Assembly (NCBI GenBank): GCA_023248745.1
Contig: JAHFDZ010000022.1
Coordinates: 1 to 37,946, forward strand
Reading direction: 5' to 3'
Source of the DNA: Myxococcales bacterium
GTDB lineage: Bacteria; Myxococcota_A; Polyangia; Polyangiales; Polyangiaceae
Length of the DNA stretch: 37,946 bases
Shown: piece after piece, positions 22,506 through 30,959 of the stretch
How positions within the stretch are numbered: the stretch's first letter is position 1
Layout: every line of letters starts with the position of its first letter
Notes under the pieces: generated by a model
Seen by the model: only the letters and a program-made list of their open reading frames with translations
The model's database searches: none
What the model was told of the DNA's origin: nothing
Program-made: the position numbers and the translations under genes

Positions 22506-23447
22506 ATGAAACACCGCATCGCAATGCTCTCGTCGGTCCTCGTGCTCGCAGCCTGCACCGATGGTTCAACTTCGGCAGCTGACGACGTCGAGCAGGCCGA
22601 TCGGAGCTACGTGTCGGGCAACTTCATGTTCAACTTGCAAGGTGTTGCCTGCGGATTTGTGAAGTCGATTTCGGGAGGCGGCCTCACCGAGGAGAAGGTT
22701 GACTCGGGTACGAATTCGAATGTCATCTCCCTCGATTTGGGGAACGACATTTCGTCGCCGGTGGTCGACTGGATCAATGCTTCGTGGAAGAGCGACTACC
22801 AGCGCAAGGATGGCTCGATCGTTGCGGCCGACTTCAACCTGAATGCGAAGTCAGAGCGAGAGTTCTTTCATGCGCTCATCACCGAAACAGGCATTCCGGC
22901 AGCTGACGGATCGTCGAAAGATCCGGCCTACATCAAGCTCAAATTCGCTCCCGAATCGGTTCGATTCAAGGCCGGTGACGGCGCAAGGATCGCGCCTCCG
23001 AAAGACGTCGATCGCAAGGGGTTTGATCCCTCGAATTTTCGGTTCGAAGTGAGCGGCATGAGCACGTCGAAGGTCAATAAAATTGACGCAATCACGATCA
23101 AGCAAACCACAGCGCGTGATTCCGACGCAGGCGTCAAGCCTGTCACCGTCATGCCAGAGGTCACGGTGCACCTGCCTGAGTCAGAAGTGGCAGGTTGGTC
23201 TGCGTGGCTCGATGCGTCGAGAAATGGCCAAGGCGAAGAGAAGTCCGGCTCGCTCGTCTTCCTTTCGAGCAATCGCGAAAAGGAACTCGCACGCGTCAAT
23301 TTTTTCGGTCTCGGCATTTTCTCGATCACCCCCGACAAGGCAGAAGCCAACGACGACAAGGTCAAGCGTGTCTCGGTTCGCCTTCGCCCAGGCGGAATGT
23401 CTCTTAGGATGGCGAGCGCGAAGCCAGATGCCGGTACGGGCAGGTAA
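22506..23447 (+). CDS. Lipoprotein resembling phage tail-tube (gp19-like) proteins, two domains (313 aa)
   Basis: Signal peptide with lipobox LAAC (Cys 17). Residues about 36-155 resemble the T4 gp19-like tail-protein family of phage and contractile-injection tubes: NFMFNLQGVACGFVKSISGG, a WINASWKSDYQRKDGSIVAA stretch, then EFFHALITETGIPAADGSSK and AYIKLKFAPESVRF. The second half (about 170-305) repeats the same layout: FRFEVSGMSTSKVNKIDAIT, a WSAWLDA helix, a GSLVFLSSN strand, FFGLGIFSI and SVRLRPGGMSL. Lipidation means it is envelope-anchored rather than a free tube subunit. No other phage or injection-system genes are nearby. The family match is from memory of conserved patterns and needs a profile search. 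Confidence 0.7.
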   Translation: MKHRIAMLSSVLVLAACTDGSTSAADDVEQADRSYVSGNFMFNLQGVACGFVKSISGGGLTEEKVDSGTNSNVISLDLGNDISSPVVDWINASWKSDYQRKDGSIVAADFNLNAKSEREFFHALITETGIPAADGSSKDPAYIKLKFAPESVRFKAGDGARIAPPKDVDRKGFDPSNFRFEVSGMSTSKVNKIDAITIKQTTARDSDAGVKPVTVMPEVTVHLPESEVAGWSAWLDASRNGQGEEKSGSLVFLSSNREKELARVNFFGLGIFSITPDKAEANDDKVKRVSVRLRPGGMSLRMASAKPDAGTGR

Positions 23448-23478
23448 GTTGACGAATCAGTAACGTGTCCGTTGAGTA

Positions 23479-23500
23479 AGTTCGGCACCGAACTGCTTTT
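23479..23500 (+). terminator. Intrinsic terminator after the tail-tube-like lipoprotein
   Basis: AGTTCGG-CA-CCGAACT (a 6-7-bp stem) is followed by GCTTTT, 31 bases past the stop. Stem plus T-run in the right place make this the best terminator in the window. Confidence 0.6.
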
Positions 23501-23567
23501 CGCGCTAACCGCAGGTCGCCGCGTCGAGGCTTCGGCATGAGGCGCCATCCTGCTTGGGGTCGGGTCC

Positions 23568-25478
23568 TCAGAGCGCCTTCTCAAACTGTAAGATGCGATC
23601 CTCAAGATCGCGCTGTGGAGCCGTGGCGGGGCTTGACGGAGCAGCGCCGGGGCTTGGCGGTGCGGCGTGTCTTGCGCGGGCACGGTCACGGTGCACGTCG
23701 AGCACCAGCGTTGGCGGATACTCGACTTGATACGACGTGCGCAGTTCACGTGCTTCGTGAGGTTTGAGGGTGAGCGTCCAGCGAACGATGCCCTTGATGT
23801 CCGGCTTTTCATTGGGGAGGACCTGGATGTTGCTCACGCGAATGTCAGTGTTCTCAGACACGGGAACGCGCTCTGCGAGAACGAGGGTGATTGGACGGTC
23901 GGACAAATTTCTCGCAGTGGTCACAAACGAGAGCTGCATCCGATTGCGCGTCGTGCGCACGAGCGAGCTTTGCTTTCTGTCGAGCTCGCGCGTGAGCTTG
24001 ACCTCGTCGGCCACGCTGAAAAAGGTAGAGAAGTCCTCGCCCTTCGCAACAAAGTCGACGTTCGTCATGCCGAGAAAAGCACCATCGCGATAACGCGCCA
24101 CACCACCCGGCAAAAGGGGTTGACTCGTCTTGTTGTTCATCTGCAGCGTGACCGCCGCATTGAGCGATTCTTCCGGAGCCGCAATGACATTGCGTTGCGC
24201 TTGAATGCGACTGTTGCCAATGCGCAACCGAATCGGCCGACCGTCCGAACGAACGATCGCTGGATCTTTCGCGACGAAATGAGCTGTGGTTCCGCGCTTC
24301 TGCAAACCTTGAAAAATCTCGACCGTCTTGCTCTGCACCCGCTCAAAGGAAGCGACGTTGTCGGAGTAATACTGTTCGAAGCGTTGGAGCTCAGACGCGC
24401 CGCGCGATGGCGCCTGGTTCATCAGATTCCAGTGGCGGTTCTGCTCCACGTATTTTTGCTGCGCGCTGCTGAAGGACGTGGTCTGTCGGGTGACCGTGCG
24501 CGTGGTCTCTTCGGTTTTGCCGAGCGCCAACATTTCAAGTTCTGGAATGCGCTCGGTATCGGAAGACGATTGCGTCGAGAACGAGAGCTCGCCGTAGCTC
24601 CAGTCTTCGCCCGTCGTCTGGGTTACGACGGCGAAGGAGGTTAGGTCCACCGAGTCGGGTTCTCCGGCGCTGGCCCGTAGCTCGTGCATCGGCTCCCACG
24701 TAGCGCCTGGCGTGGCGTAGGTCAGCGTCAACTTTGCGTTGGTTGCAGCGGTGCCTTGCACCGTCACGAGCACCGTCGTTTCTTCGAGTTTGGTTAGGCG
24801 TCGCAGCTCTTCAAGATTGCGCGCGCTGGCTTCAACGTCGGGTGCGAGCCGATCGCGTAGCGTTTGCGTATTGCGTCGTGAGGCTGCCGTCTTGCGAAGT
24901 GTCTCGCTCACGAAGTCGATCACTTGCCCGTACGTTTCGATTTTGATGTCGCGGGTCGAAACGTCGTGCGTCAGCTTGTCGCGGGAGAAGAGCTTGATCG
25001 AATCGACATAGTCCTTCTGCGCACCAAGAATTGCCAACTCGTCGTCGATCGCGCGGAGTTGTTCGAGAAGCGCTTTGTGCTTCGATTCGACGGTGCGAAA
25101 AGCCTCGTCGCTGGATCGCGCGAGAAAACGACGCTCTACGCTCACGTCCACGATTTTGCCCGCATCGATAGACGCGCGGACGGAACCTTCATCCACCCAG
25201 CTCGGTAGCTTCTTGAAGCGAAAAAGTGTTGGCTCGGTCGACACCGAGACCGATGCCTCACGGTTGACCATCGCGCGATCGGAGTACACGGTCACTTTCG
25301 TGATGCGCGAGGCCACCCCCTTGTCTGCAGGATCTTCGGGCTGATCAGCACCCTTCGCGACAATGGCCGCCAGCAATGGAGCGTTTTGACTCGTGGGTTG
25401 AATCGGTCCGACAGAGGGCTGTGTGCCGGCACATCCCGCGACGGTGGCGAGCGTAGACAAGGCGATGAATATTCTCAT
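23568..25478 (-). CDS. DUF4140/DUF4139 lipoprotein (636 aa)
   Basis: The true start is ATG 25478 (a much longer open frame to 26555 is antisense to other genes). Lipobox VAGC (Cys 16). The N-terminal DUF4140 part carries SRITKVTVYSDRAMVNREAS, VYSDRA being the family hallmark, with a coiled-coil stretch around 125-165. The C-terminal two thirds are DUF4139, with LTYATPGATWEPMHELRASA, VDLTSFAVVTQTTGEDWSYG, and LSDRPITLVLAERVPVSENT leading to a strand ending KPHEARELRTSYQVEYPP. These are secreted or surface proteins of the mucoidy-inhibitor-like group with no known activity. The last 45 residues are Ala/Pro-rich. Divergent from the gene at 25596. Confidence 0.9.
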   Translation of the reverse strand: MRIFIALSTLATVAGCAGTQPSVGPIQPTSQNAPLLAAIVAKGADQPEDPADKGVASRITKVTVYSDRAMVNREASVSVSTEPTLFRFKKLPSWVDEGSVRASIDAGKIVDVSVERRFLARSSDEAFRTVESKHKALLEQLRAIDDELAILGAQKDYVDSIKLFSRDKLTHDVSTRDIKIETYGQVIDFVSETLRKTAASRRNTQTLRDRLAPDVEASARNLEELRRLTKLEETTVLVTVQGTAATNAKLTLTYATPGATWEPMHELRASAGEPDSVDLTSFAVVTQTTGEDWSYGELSFSTQSSSDTERIPELEMLALGKTEETTRTVTRQTTSFSSAQQKYVEQNRHWNLMNQAPSRGASELQRFEQYYSDNVASFERVQSKTVEIFQGLQKRGTTAHFVAKDPAIVRSDGRPIRLRIGNSRIQAQRNVIAAPEESLNAAVTLQMNNKTSQPLLPGGVARYRDGAFLGMTNVDFVAKGEDFSTFFSVADEVKLTRELDRKQSSLVRTTRNRMQLSFVTTARNLSDRPITLVLAERVPVSENTDIRVSNIQVLPNEKPDIKGIVRWTLTLKPHEARELRTSYQVEYPPTLVLDVHRDRARARHAAPPSPGAAPSSPATAPQRDLEDRILQFEKAL

Positions 25479-25595
25479 TGAGGACCACTTATACGGATGA
25501 GACGTCCGAAAGATCTGAGACGGTGCGTTTTTGTCCTGCGAATCGCGGTTCGTTTGCGAGTTGTCGGTCTTTTGCATTCGTGGCAAGGAGTTCCC

Positions 25596-26522
25596 ATGAG
25601 GACTTCTCTTGCTTTTCTTGTGTTTATTGGTGGATGTGGATCGACGAGCGCGACCGCGCCCGGCACTGACGGCGGAGCTGGCAGTGGCACCGACGCCGGT
25701 ACGCAAGCCAACGATCCGACGTCCGTATTGAGCAGTCCCACCTTCGATAGAGGTGGAGGAATCGCGCGCATCTCGTACGTGACGGCAACCAATTTCTCGA
25801 GCGGTGGAGGCATGGGCAATGCGTCGCTCCTGGCGCAGCTCTACGATGTGAGCAATGTAAGCTCGGCGTACTTCAAGACGCCCGAACGCGTCGGGTCGTG
25901 CGACGTCTTGATCATCCCACCTCAAACCCAAATCGGTGGGTCCCTGCCAACGTACGTCAGTGCCGGTGCGTTGCGTCTTGAAGGCGGCGTGAAAGAGCTC
26001 GCGATCGATCTTGATCCTGGAAAGCCCTATTACGCATCCGGATCGTTTGACAGTGCACTGTGGAGCGGTGGCGAAACGCTCAAGTTCACGGCGGCAGGTG
26101 CTGCCATTCCCGCGTTTAGCACCACGGTCGCCGCACCCACGACCATCAGAGTGACCAAGCCCGAGTCGCACTTTCCTGCGGCCGTTCAAGTGAGTCGATC
26201 GAAAGAGCTTGTCACCGAATGGACCGGGACTTCGGCGGGTAGTGTTTTGGTGTCCATTTCGGGTCCGAATCAAGATGCCAATAAGCCCAATTCGTACATC
26301 ACATGCGCGTTTTCGGGTGCTGACTCGCACGCAACGATCCCAGCCAACGTCATGCAACGCATCGACCGAGCGGGGAGCGGGAGCATCAGGGTCAGCACTG
26401 TTTCGGCCGCCGATGTCAGTGCGGGAGACTGGGGCACCATTCGCGTAAGAGCGGAGAGCGAAGCGCTCGAACCCGGTAGTTCGGGTCGGTATGCCGCGAA
26501 CGGCGCCACGATCGCTGACTGA
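25596..26522 (+). CDS. Lipoprotein of unknown function (308 aa)
   Basis: ATG 25596 has AAGGAG 5 bases upstream and begins a very short lipoprotein signal with lipobox IGGC (Cys 14), followed by a Thr/Gly/Ala/Asp linker. The body is beta-rich (ARISYVTATNFSSGGG, LRLEGGVKELAIDLDPGK, SVLVSISGPN) without recognisable motifs; two Cys near 108 and 227 might pair. The metallophosphatase gene follows after 18 bases on the same strand, so the two probably form an operon. Confidence 0.72.
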   Translation: MRTSLAFLVFIGGCGSTSATAPGTDGGAGSGTDAGTQANDPTSVLSSPTFDRGGGIARISYVTATNFSSGGGMGNASLLAQLYDVSNVSSAYFKTPERVGSCDVLIIPPQTQIGGSLPTYVSAGALRLEGGVKELAIDLDPGKPYYASGSFDSALWSGGETLKFTAAGAAIPAFSTTVAAPTTIRVTKPESHFPAAVQVSRSKELVTEWTGTSAGSVLVSISGPNQDANKPNSYITCAFSGADSHATIPANVMQRIDRAGSGSIRVSTVSAADVSAGDWGTIRVRAESEALEPGSSGRYAANGATIAD

Positions 26523-26540
26523 GGAGTTCACGTAAAAGTC

Positions 26541-27551
26541 ATGAAAGTTTACCAACTGGTTGGCGCCCTCACTTTGCTCAATTGCACGTCGACCTCCGGC
26601 GTCGATTCGGGTGTACTGCCTGACTCTGCCGTCCCAGATTCGGGCGCCATCGATGCGAACGGCGTGATCGATAGCGGAGCCGCTGACGCATCGATCGATG
26701 CCGCTGATGCCGCGGTGGTTGACGCGAGTGAAGGTGGCGTTCAGGCGAGCGTGGTCATCGCAGCCGCGGGCGACATTTCAGATGACGTGCTCGCCAACCA
26801 ACAGAAGACTTCCGATCTCATCTTCGGCAAGGGTTACGACGCCGTGTTGCTTCTCGGCGACAATCAATACGAGGCGGGATCTCTCGCGGACTACAAAAAG
26901 TACTACGAGCCGACGTGGGGCAGGTTCAAGTCGATCACGTATCCGGCGCCAGGCAATCACGAATACGGCACGAGCAACGCGACGGGCTACTACAGCTACT
27001 TCGGTACGCAAGCGGGTGCGGCAACCAAGGGGTACTACAGCTTCGATCTCGGATCGTGGCATGTGGTCGCCATCAACACGAACGACGGTTGCAGTGCCGT
27101 TGGCTGCAGCGCAAGCTCTGCACAAGTGACCTGGTTGAAAGACGATCTTCAGAAGAATGCGAAAAAGTGCACGCTCGCGTTTTGGCATCACCCGCGCTTC
27201 AACTCAGGTGCGAGCCACGGCAACTTTACGGGCGCACAAGCATTGTGGGACACCCTTTACGCTGCAGGCGCAGACGTCGTCCTCAACGGCCACGAACACG
27301 TCTACGAGCGTTTCGATCCGCAGGACCCTTCAGGCGTTGCCGATTCACAAAAGGGCATCCGCCAGTTTACGGTCGGAACCGGGGGGCGTGCGTTTTATGC
27401 TTTCGGGACAACTAAGGCGAACAGTGTGGTTCGTCGCTCCGATACGTACGGCATCCTGAAGATGACGCTCAAAGCAGACTCGTACGATTGGGCATTCGTG
27501 CCGATTGCGGGGTCGACTTTTACCGATACCGGATCGGGTACTTGCCACTAA
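26541..27551 (+). CDS. Metallophosphoesterase (purple-acid-phosphatase-like) lipoprotein (336 aa)
   Basis: A signal peptide ends in LLNC (Cys 15; Asn at -1 is unusual for a lipobox), then a long Asp/Ala/Ser-rich linker to about residue 65. The calcineurin-like domain has all metal motifs in order: G77-D78, G106-D-N-Q (GDNQY), G138-N-H-E (GNHEY), the H216-H217 pair (FWHHPRF) and G250-H-E-H (GHEHVYERF). This gives a two-metal phosphoesterase active outside the cytoplasm, with substrate unknown. A C-terminal strand set (GIRQFTVGTGGRAFYAFGTT) matches tartrate-resistant acid-phosphatase-like bacterial enzymes. It is the second gene of a pair with the preceding lipoprotein. Confidence 0.9.
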   Translation: MKVYQLVGALTLLNCTSTSGVDSGVLPDSAVPDSGAIDANGVIDSGAADASIDAADAAVVDASEGGVQASVVIAAAGDISDDVLANQQKTSDLIFGKGYDAVLLLGDNQYEAGSLADYKKYYEPTWGRFKSITYPAPGNHEYGTSNATGYYSYFGTQAGAATKGYYSFDLGSWHVVAINTNDGCSAVGCSASSAQVTWLKDDLQKNAKKCTLAFWHHPRFNSGASHGNFTGAQALWDTLYAAGADVVLNGHEHVYERFDPQDPSGVADSQKGIRQFTVGTGGRAFYAFGTTKANSVVRRSDTYGILKMTLKADSYDWAFVPIAGSTFTDTGSGTCH

Positions 27552-27573
27552 CGAAACCTTCAGTGCGCACCTA

Positions 27574-28491
27574 TTAAAGCGCGTTGACGAACGCAAATGC
27601 CTCTGCGATCGCGGCTGCGTTGCCGGGCATGCTGTGGTGCTCGCCGTTCGGATCTTCGTAAAGTTTTTGGACTGTTCCGCCGTGCTTCTCGACCCAAGCT
27701 TTTGCGCCCGTCATGCTCTTGCATCGCGCCTCGCCCGAGTCGTCGATGTCCTTGGCACCGCAGTACATCCACATCTGGCCACCCGCCATGGCTGTGGTGT
27801 CTCCCTTTGTATCGAGTGCGACCAGATAGTCGGTCGGCTTCGAAGTCGTTGGCCATGCCCCAGCGTTCGCGATCACGCCCTTGAGTCGTTTCTGTCCAGC
27901 GCGATCGCGCGCGAGCACTTCGAATGATTGTGCACTTCCGCGCGAGAATCCAAGGAGGGAAACGTCGGCGGTTTTGGTTCCACACGCGCTGTCCATTTCG
28001 TCAAGAATCGTGACCATCCGTTTGTAGAGCGTTTCGGCGTTGCTGTAGTCATCTGGCGTCGTCTTCCCTTCGTAGTACCAGCGGAGTCCGACGAATGCGT
28101 AGCCTTGCGCGTCGAACGGAGCTTGCCAATCGGCGAACTCGTATTCGGGGGCGCCAGTGGTGCCGTGGAGTACGAAGATGACGCGTCGCTTGCTCGCGCT
28201 GAAGTGGCCCGCGGAAAACCACGCTGCATAGTAGGTATCGTCAATCTTGCGGTAGCCGCCACCTGCGGTCAGGAGTGCGGCACGCTTCTTTGCGTTGTCG
28301 CCGGTGACGACAGGCAAGTCGGTCTCACGCTGCGCGGCGAGCCACGCGTTGCAGGTGCTGGCTGTTGCGGTACTGGGCGGCGCATCGCTCATGACGTCAG
28401 CCGACGCATCCTTCGGCGCGCTGGTCGTCGTTCCACACCCAGAGAGGACGGCAACGATGCATCCCGTGAATTTCATGCGTCGGTCCATCAT
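27574..28491 (-). CDS. Alpha/beta-hydrolase lipoprotein (305 aa)
   Basis: Three Met codons (28491, 28488, 28476) can start a lipoprotein signal with lipobox LSGC (Cys 19 of the longest). The mature protein has the alpha/beta-hydrolase layout: RRVIFVLHGTTGAPEY with the oxyanion HG at 109-110, nucleophile elbow LLGFSRGSAQSF with S183, an acid candidate at D248 or D250 (AKDIDDSGE), and the catalytic His at 285/286 in NGEHHSMPG. It is probably a secreted esterase or feruloyl-esterase-like enzyme. Divergent from the propeller gene at 28619 and convergent with the metallophosphatase gene (22 bases between stops). Confidence 0.87.
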   Translation of the reverse strand: MMDRRMKFTGCIVAVLSGCGTTTSAPKDASADVMSDAPPSTATASTCNAWLAAQRETDLPVVTGDNAKKRAALLTAGGGYRKIDDTYYAAWFSAGHFSASKRRVIFVLHGTTGAPEYEFADWQAPFDAQGYAFVGLRWYYEGKTTPDDYSNAETLYKRMVTILDEMDSACGTKTADVSLLGFSRGSAQSFEVLARDRAGQKRLKGVIANAGAWPTTSKPTDYLVALDTKGDTTAMAGGQMWMYCGAKDIDDSGEARCKSMTGAKAWVEKHGGTVQKLYEDPNGEHHSMPGNAAAIAEAFAFVNAL

Positions 28492-28618
28492 GCCTTATCG
28501 TCGCGTGCGATTGGCCTCGTGACGAGTCCATTCTTTGCGACGCGCTGCGGCGTGGCGCGCGCTTCGATGCGATAGTGTCGTAACCTTTTTTCGCTCGCGT
28601 CATGCTCAACCGACACTC

Positions 28619-29872
28619 ATGAAACCGTTCTCGGTGCTGAAGTTGCTCTCGCTCGTCGCGCTCGTGGTTGGCTTGGGCTCCTGCGCCAATGGGCGGACGC
28701 TTCGCCCCGCGCGCGCTGTCATGGATGCCATCACGCACGTCCCCTTATTGGGCAGTGCGTTTCAGGCCCTGCCTACGCCTGACGGAGCTTGGGTCTTGGT
28801 TTCGCTCACGATGCCCGACGCTGGGTCGCCAGGCATCTCTGTGTACAGGCGGACAGACGGCGGCTTCGCATTCGTGCATCTCGCCGCACTTGATGCCGCG
28901 CCAACGGGCATGGTCCTGACACATGATGCAAAGTTGCTCGTTGTGGCAGCGGGCAATCGACTGGCGTTCCTCGATGTCGAACGGCTCACTGCGGGCACAG
29001 ACGGCGCGCTGCTCGGCTACTTGGACGAACCAACGACCACGAGACGAGGTCTTGGCCGCGTTTATGTAAACGTTACACCCGACGATCAATTTATGTTTGC
29101 CAGCGACGAGCGAGCGCGAACGATCACCGTGATCAATCTTGCGGTCGCCCGAGCGGCGGGCTTCGCGGCGAGTGCGATTGTCGGAAAGATTCCGGTCGGC
29201 AACGCCCCAATCGATCTCGCGTTTTCGCCCAACGCGAAGCTCTTGTACACGACGAGCCAATCGATGCCGTCTAAGTTCGGGTGGCCGATCACTTGCCGGC
29301 CTGAGCGCGCGAGCAAGGACACGGCACCCGAGCACAGTGAAGGCGCGATCGTTATCGTGGACGTGGAGCGCGCCAAAACCGAACCGGAGCATTCGGTCAT
29401 TGGCATTGTGCCCGCTGGATGCAACCCCGTGCGCCTTGTTCTCTCACCTCAAGGTGACGTTGCGTATGTGACCGCGCGTGGGATGGATGCGCTGCTCGCT
29501 TTCGACACTAAGAAGCTACTTGCCGATCCGGCCCATGCACGGATCGGTCACGTGCCTGTGGGCCCATCGCCGGTTGGTATCGCCGTGTTCGATAAAGGAC
29601 GCCGCGTGGTCGTGACAAGCTCCAATCGCTACGCAGGCGACGCAAGTGACAAGCAAGCGCTCTTCGTTGTCGATGCGACGAGAGTGAGCGAAGGTGAAAC
29701 TGCCGTCATCGGTACGATTCCCGCCGGTGCGTTCCCTCGCGAGATGCGCGTGACGGCCGATGGACACACGCTCTTGGTTACCAACTTTAGGTCAAAGACG
29801 CTTCAGGTCGTCGACCTCTTGCACTTGCGGCTTGAGAAGCGACGCAACGCAGGGACTGCCCTGGCTCGTTAG
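28619..29872 (+). CDS. YVTN-type beta-propeller lipoprotein (417 aa)
   Basis: ATG 28619 starts a lipoprotein signal with lipobox LGSC (Cys 22). The rest is a propeller of the YVTN/lactonase type: repeated motifs such as GKIPVGNAPIDLAFSPNAKL, then GIVPAGCNPVRLVLSPQGDV, GHVPVGPSPVGIAVFDKGRR and GTIPAGAFPREMRVTADGHT, each ending in a strand like LLYTTSQ, AYVTARG, VVVTSSN or LLVTNFR. About seven blades fit. Such proteins bind ligands or act as lactonases; no catalytic residues can be assigned. The stop overlaps the convergent DUF2804 stop by four bases. Confidence 0.88.
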   Translation: MKPFSVLKLLSLVALVVGLGSCANGRTLRPARAVMDAITHVPLLGSAFQALPTPDGAWVLVSLTMPDAGSPGISVYRRTDGGFAFVHLAALDAAPTGMVLTHDAKLLVVAAGNRLAFLDVERLTAGTDGALLGYLDEPTTTRRGLGRVYVNVTPDDQFMFASDERARTITVINLAVARAAGFAASAIVGKIPVGNAPIDLAFSPNAKLLYTTSQSMPSKFGWPITCRPERASKDTAPEHSEGAIVIVDVERAKTEPEHSVIGIVPAGCNPVRLVLSPQGDVAYVTARGMDALLAFDTKKLLADPAHARIGHVPVGPSPVGIAVFDKGRRVVVTSSNRYAGDASDKQALFVVDATRVSEGETAVIGTIPAGAFPREMRVTADGHTLLVTNFRSKTLQVVDLLHLRLEKRRNAGTALAR

Positions 29873-30909
29873 CACCGCAGATGAAAATCCTCGCCCATGC
29901 CGAACCACCCATCGACGTTGATGGGCTCGAGGCCTTCGGGTTCAAGGCGTCCTTCGAAGCGACCAAACGGTCCGCGGTAGCGACTATCGATGATGATCGC
30001 GTTTACGCGCACGTCTCCGGGCACCGTTGGTTCGAAACGGAGATCGACGCGGCCCTCGCGATCTTTGATGGACCAGCGTTCATTCGAAGTTCGCGCGTTC
30101 TCGCGTGTGAATTCGACCGCGGGCAAGATGCCAATGCGATCGCCGATCCACGCGCAGTTTTCATTGAAACGCTCGGGGTCGCGGCACTGGTTGCGCGTGA
30201 GGTTGAACCCGTGGCCAACGCCGTTCACATGCGTCGCGCTGGTGACCCAGTCCCACCGCATGACATAGGGATAGTAGCCCTTGTGATCATCGAGCAGCGC
30301 GAGACAGTCGCTCGTTGAGAGCTCGTATTTTTGTTCACCAATCGTGATCTCGCCCTCAACGGGAAACATCCCTTTGTGCGAGTACATGCCGCCTTCGCCA
30401 GGGAATGGAAGACTCACAACTTGCGATGCGCCGAGATCGCAAAAGACGTCTACGTGACCTCGGACCCGAGGCAGATCGCGCGCCTCATCGAGGTCGAAGT
30501 CAACCTCGATGAGGCCTCGCGTGAGCTGATTGCGAAACGTCATGAAGCCACGCTTGTCGCGATAGCTCGTTGTCGAGTCGAGCAACTGGTCGGCCACGCG
30601 GAATGAAAAAGGTCTTAGCTTCCATTCGTGCAAAGTTTTTACGCCGCTTTTGCGGTCGTAGACTTTGGCTTGCAACAGCGACATCAACTTCGCGTCAAAG
30701 AGCGCAACGTTAACGAAGAGCTCCGCGGTCGCAATTTGGAGGGCTTGCCACTCCTTCAACCGCAACTGGCGAATCAGGCGAGGCAAGCCACGATAGCGAG
30801 CGTCAATTAAGTTGACGTGATTGACGGCGGCGTTGAAGCGGCCGAATCGTTGCTGCTCGCGTTCAACCAATCGCGGCGGTGGCGACTCGTAGCGGGAGGC
30901 GGAAGGCAT
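29869..30909 (-). CDS. DUF2804 protein (346 aa)
   Basis: Matches DUF2804 over its length: the N-terminal RFGRFNAAVNHVN stretch, the LPRLIRQLRLKEWQALQIA signature (family hallmark LKEWQ), then VYDRKSGVKTLHEW, SLPFPGEGGMYSHKGMFPVE and the closing FGRFEGRLEPEGLEPINVDG stretch with a final WFGMGEDFHLRC. ATG 30909 is preferred, with a GTG at 30915 as the alternative. No signal peptide is seen, so it is cytoplasmic or peripheral. The family is widespread and uncharacterised, with a lipocalin-like or AttH-like beta fold suspected. Its 3' end overlaps the convergent propeller gene. Confidence 0.9.
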   Translation of the reverse strand: MPSASRYESPPPRLVEREQQRFGRFNAAVNHVNLIDARYRGLPRLIRQLRLKEWQALQIATAELFVNVALFDAKLMSLLQAKVYDRKSGVKTLHEWKLRPFSFRVADQLLDSTTSYRDKRGFMTFRNQLTRGLIEVDFDLDEARDLPRVRGHVDVFCDLGASQVVSLPFPGEGGMYSHKGMFPVEGEITIGEQKYELSTSDCLALLDDHKGYYPYVMRWDWVTSATHVNGVGHGFNLTRNQCRDPERFNENCAWIGDRIGILPAVEFTRENARTSNERWSIKDREGRVDLRFEPTVPGDVRVNAIIIDSRYRGPFGRFEGRLEPEGLEPINVDGWFGMGEDFHLRC

Positions 30910-30959
30910 TCCCACGTCATATCAGGGCTATCTGACGCCCACGATCATTCTGGTACCGC

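Noticed and set aside
22105-22569. 154-codon minus-strand frame opposite the IS-edge ORF and the tail-tube-like gene start
   Set aside because: It lacks a ribosome site, overlaps the lipoprotein signal sequence in antisense, and has an Arg-rich composition.
22506-23447. Tail-tube-like gene considered as part of a prophage or injection-system cluster
   Set aside because: No sheath, baseplate, portal, terminase or ATPase gene is nearby, and the protein has a lipobox.
25479-26555. Very long minus-strand open frame extending the DUF4139 gene to 995 codons
   Set aside because: The extra 359 codons are antisense to two well-supported lipoprotein genes and have shadow-like composition; the lipobox-bearing ATG at 25478 is the natural start.
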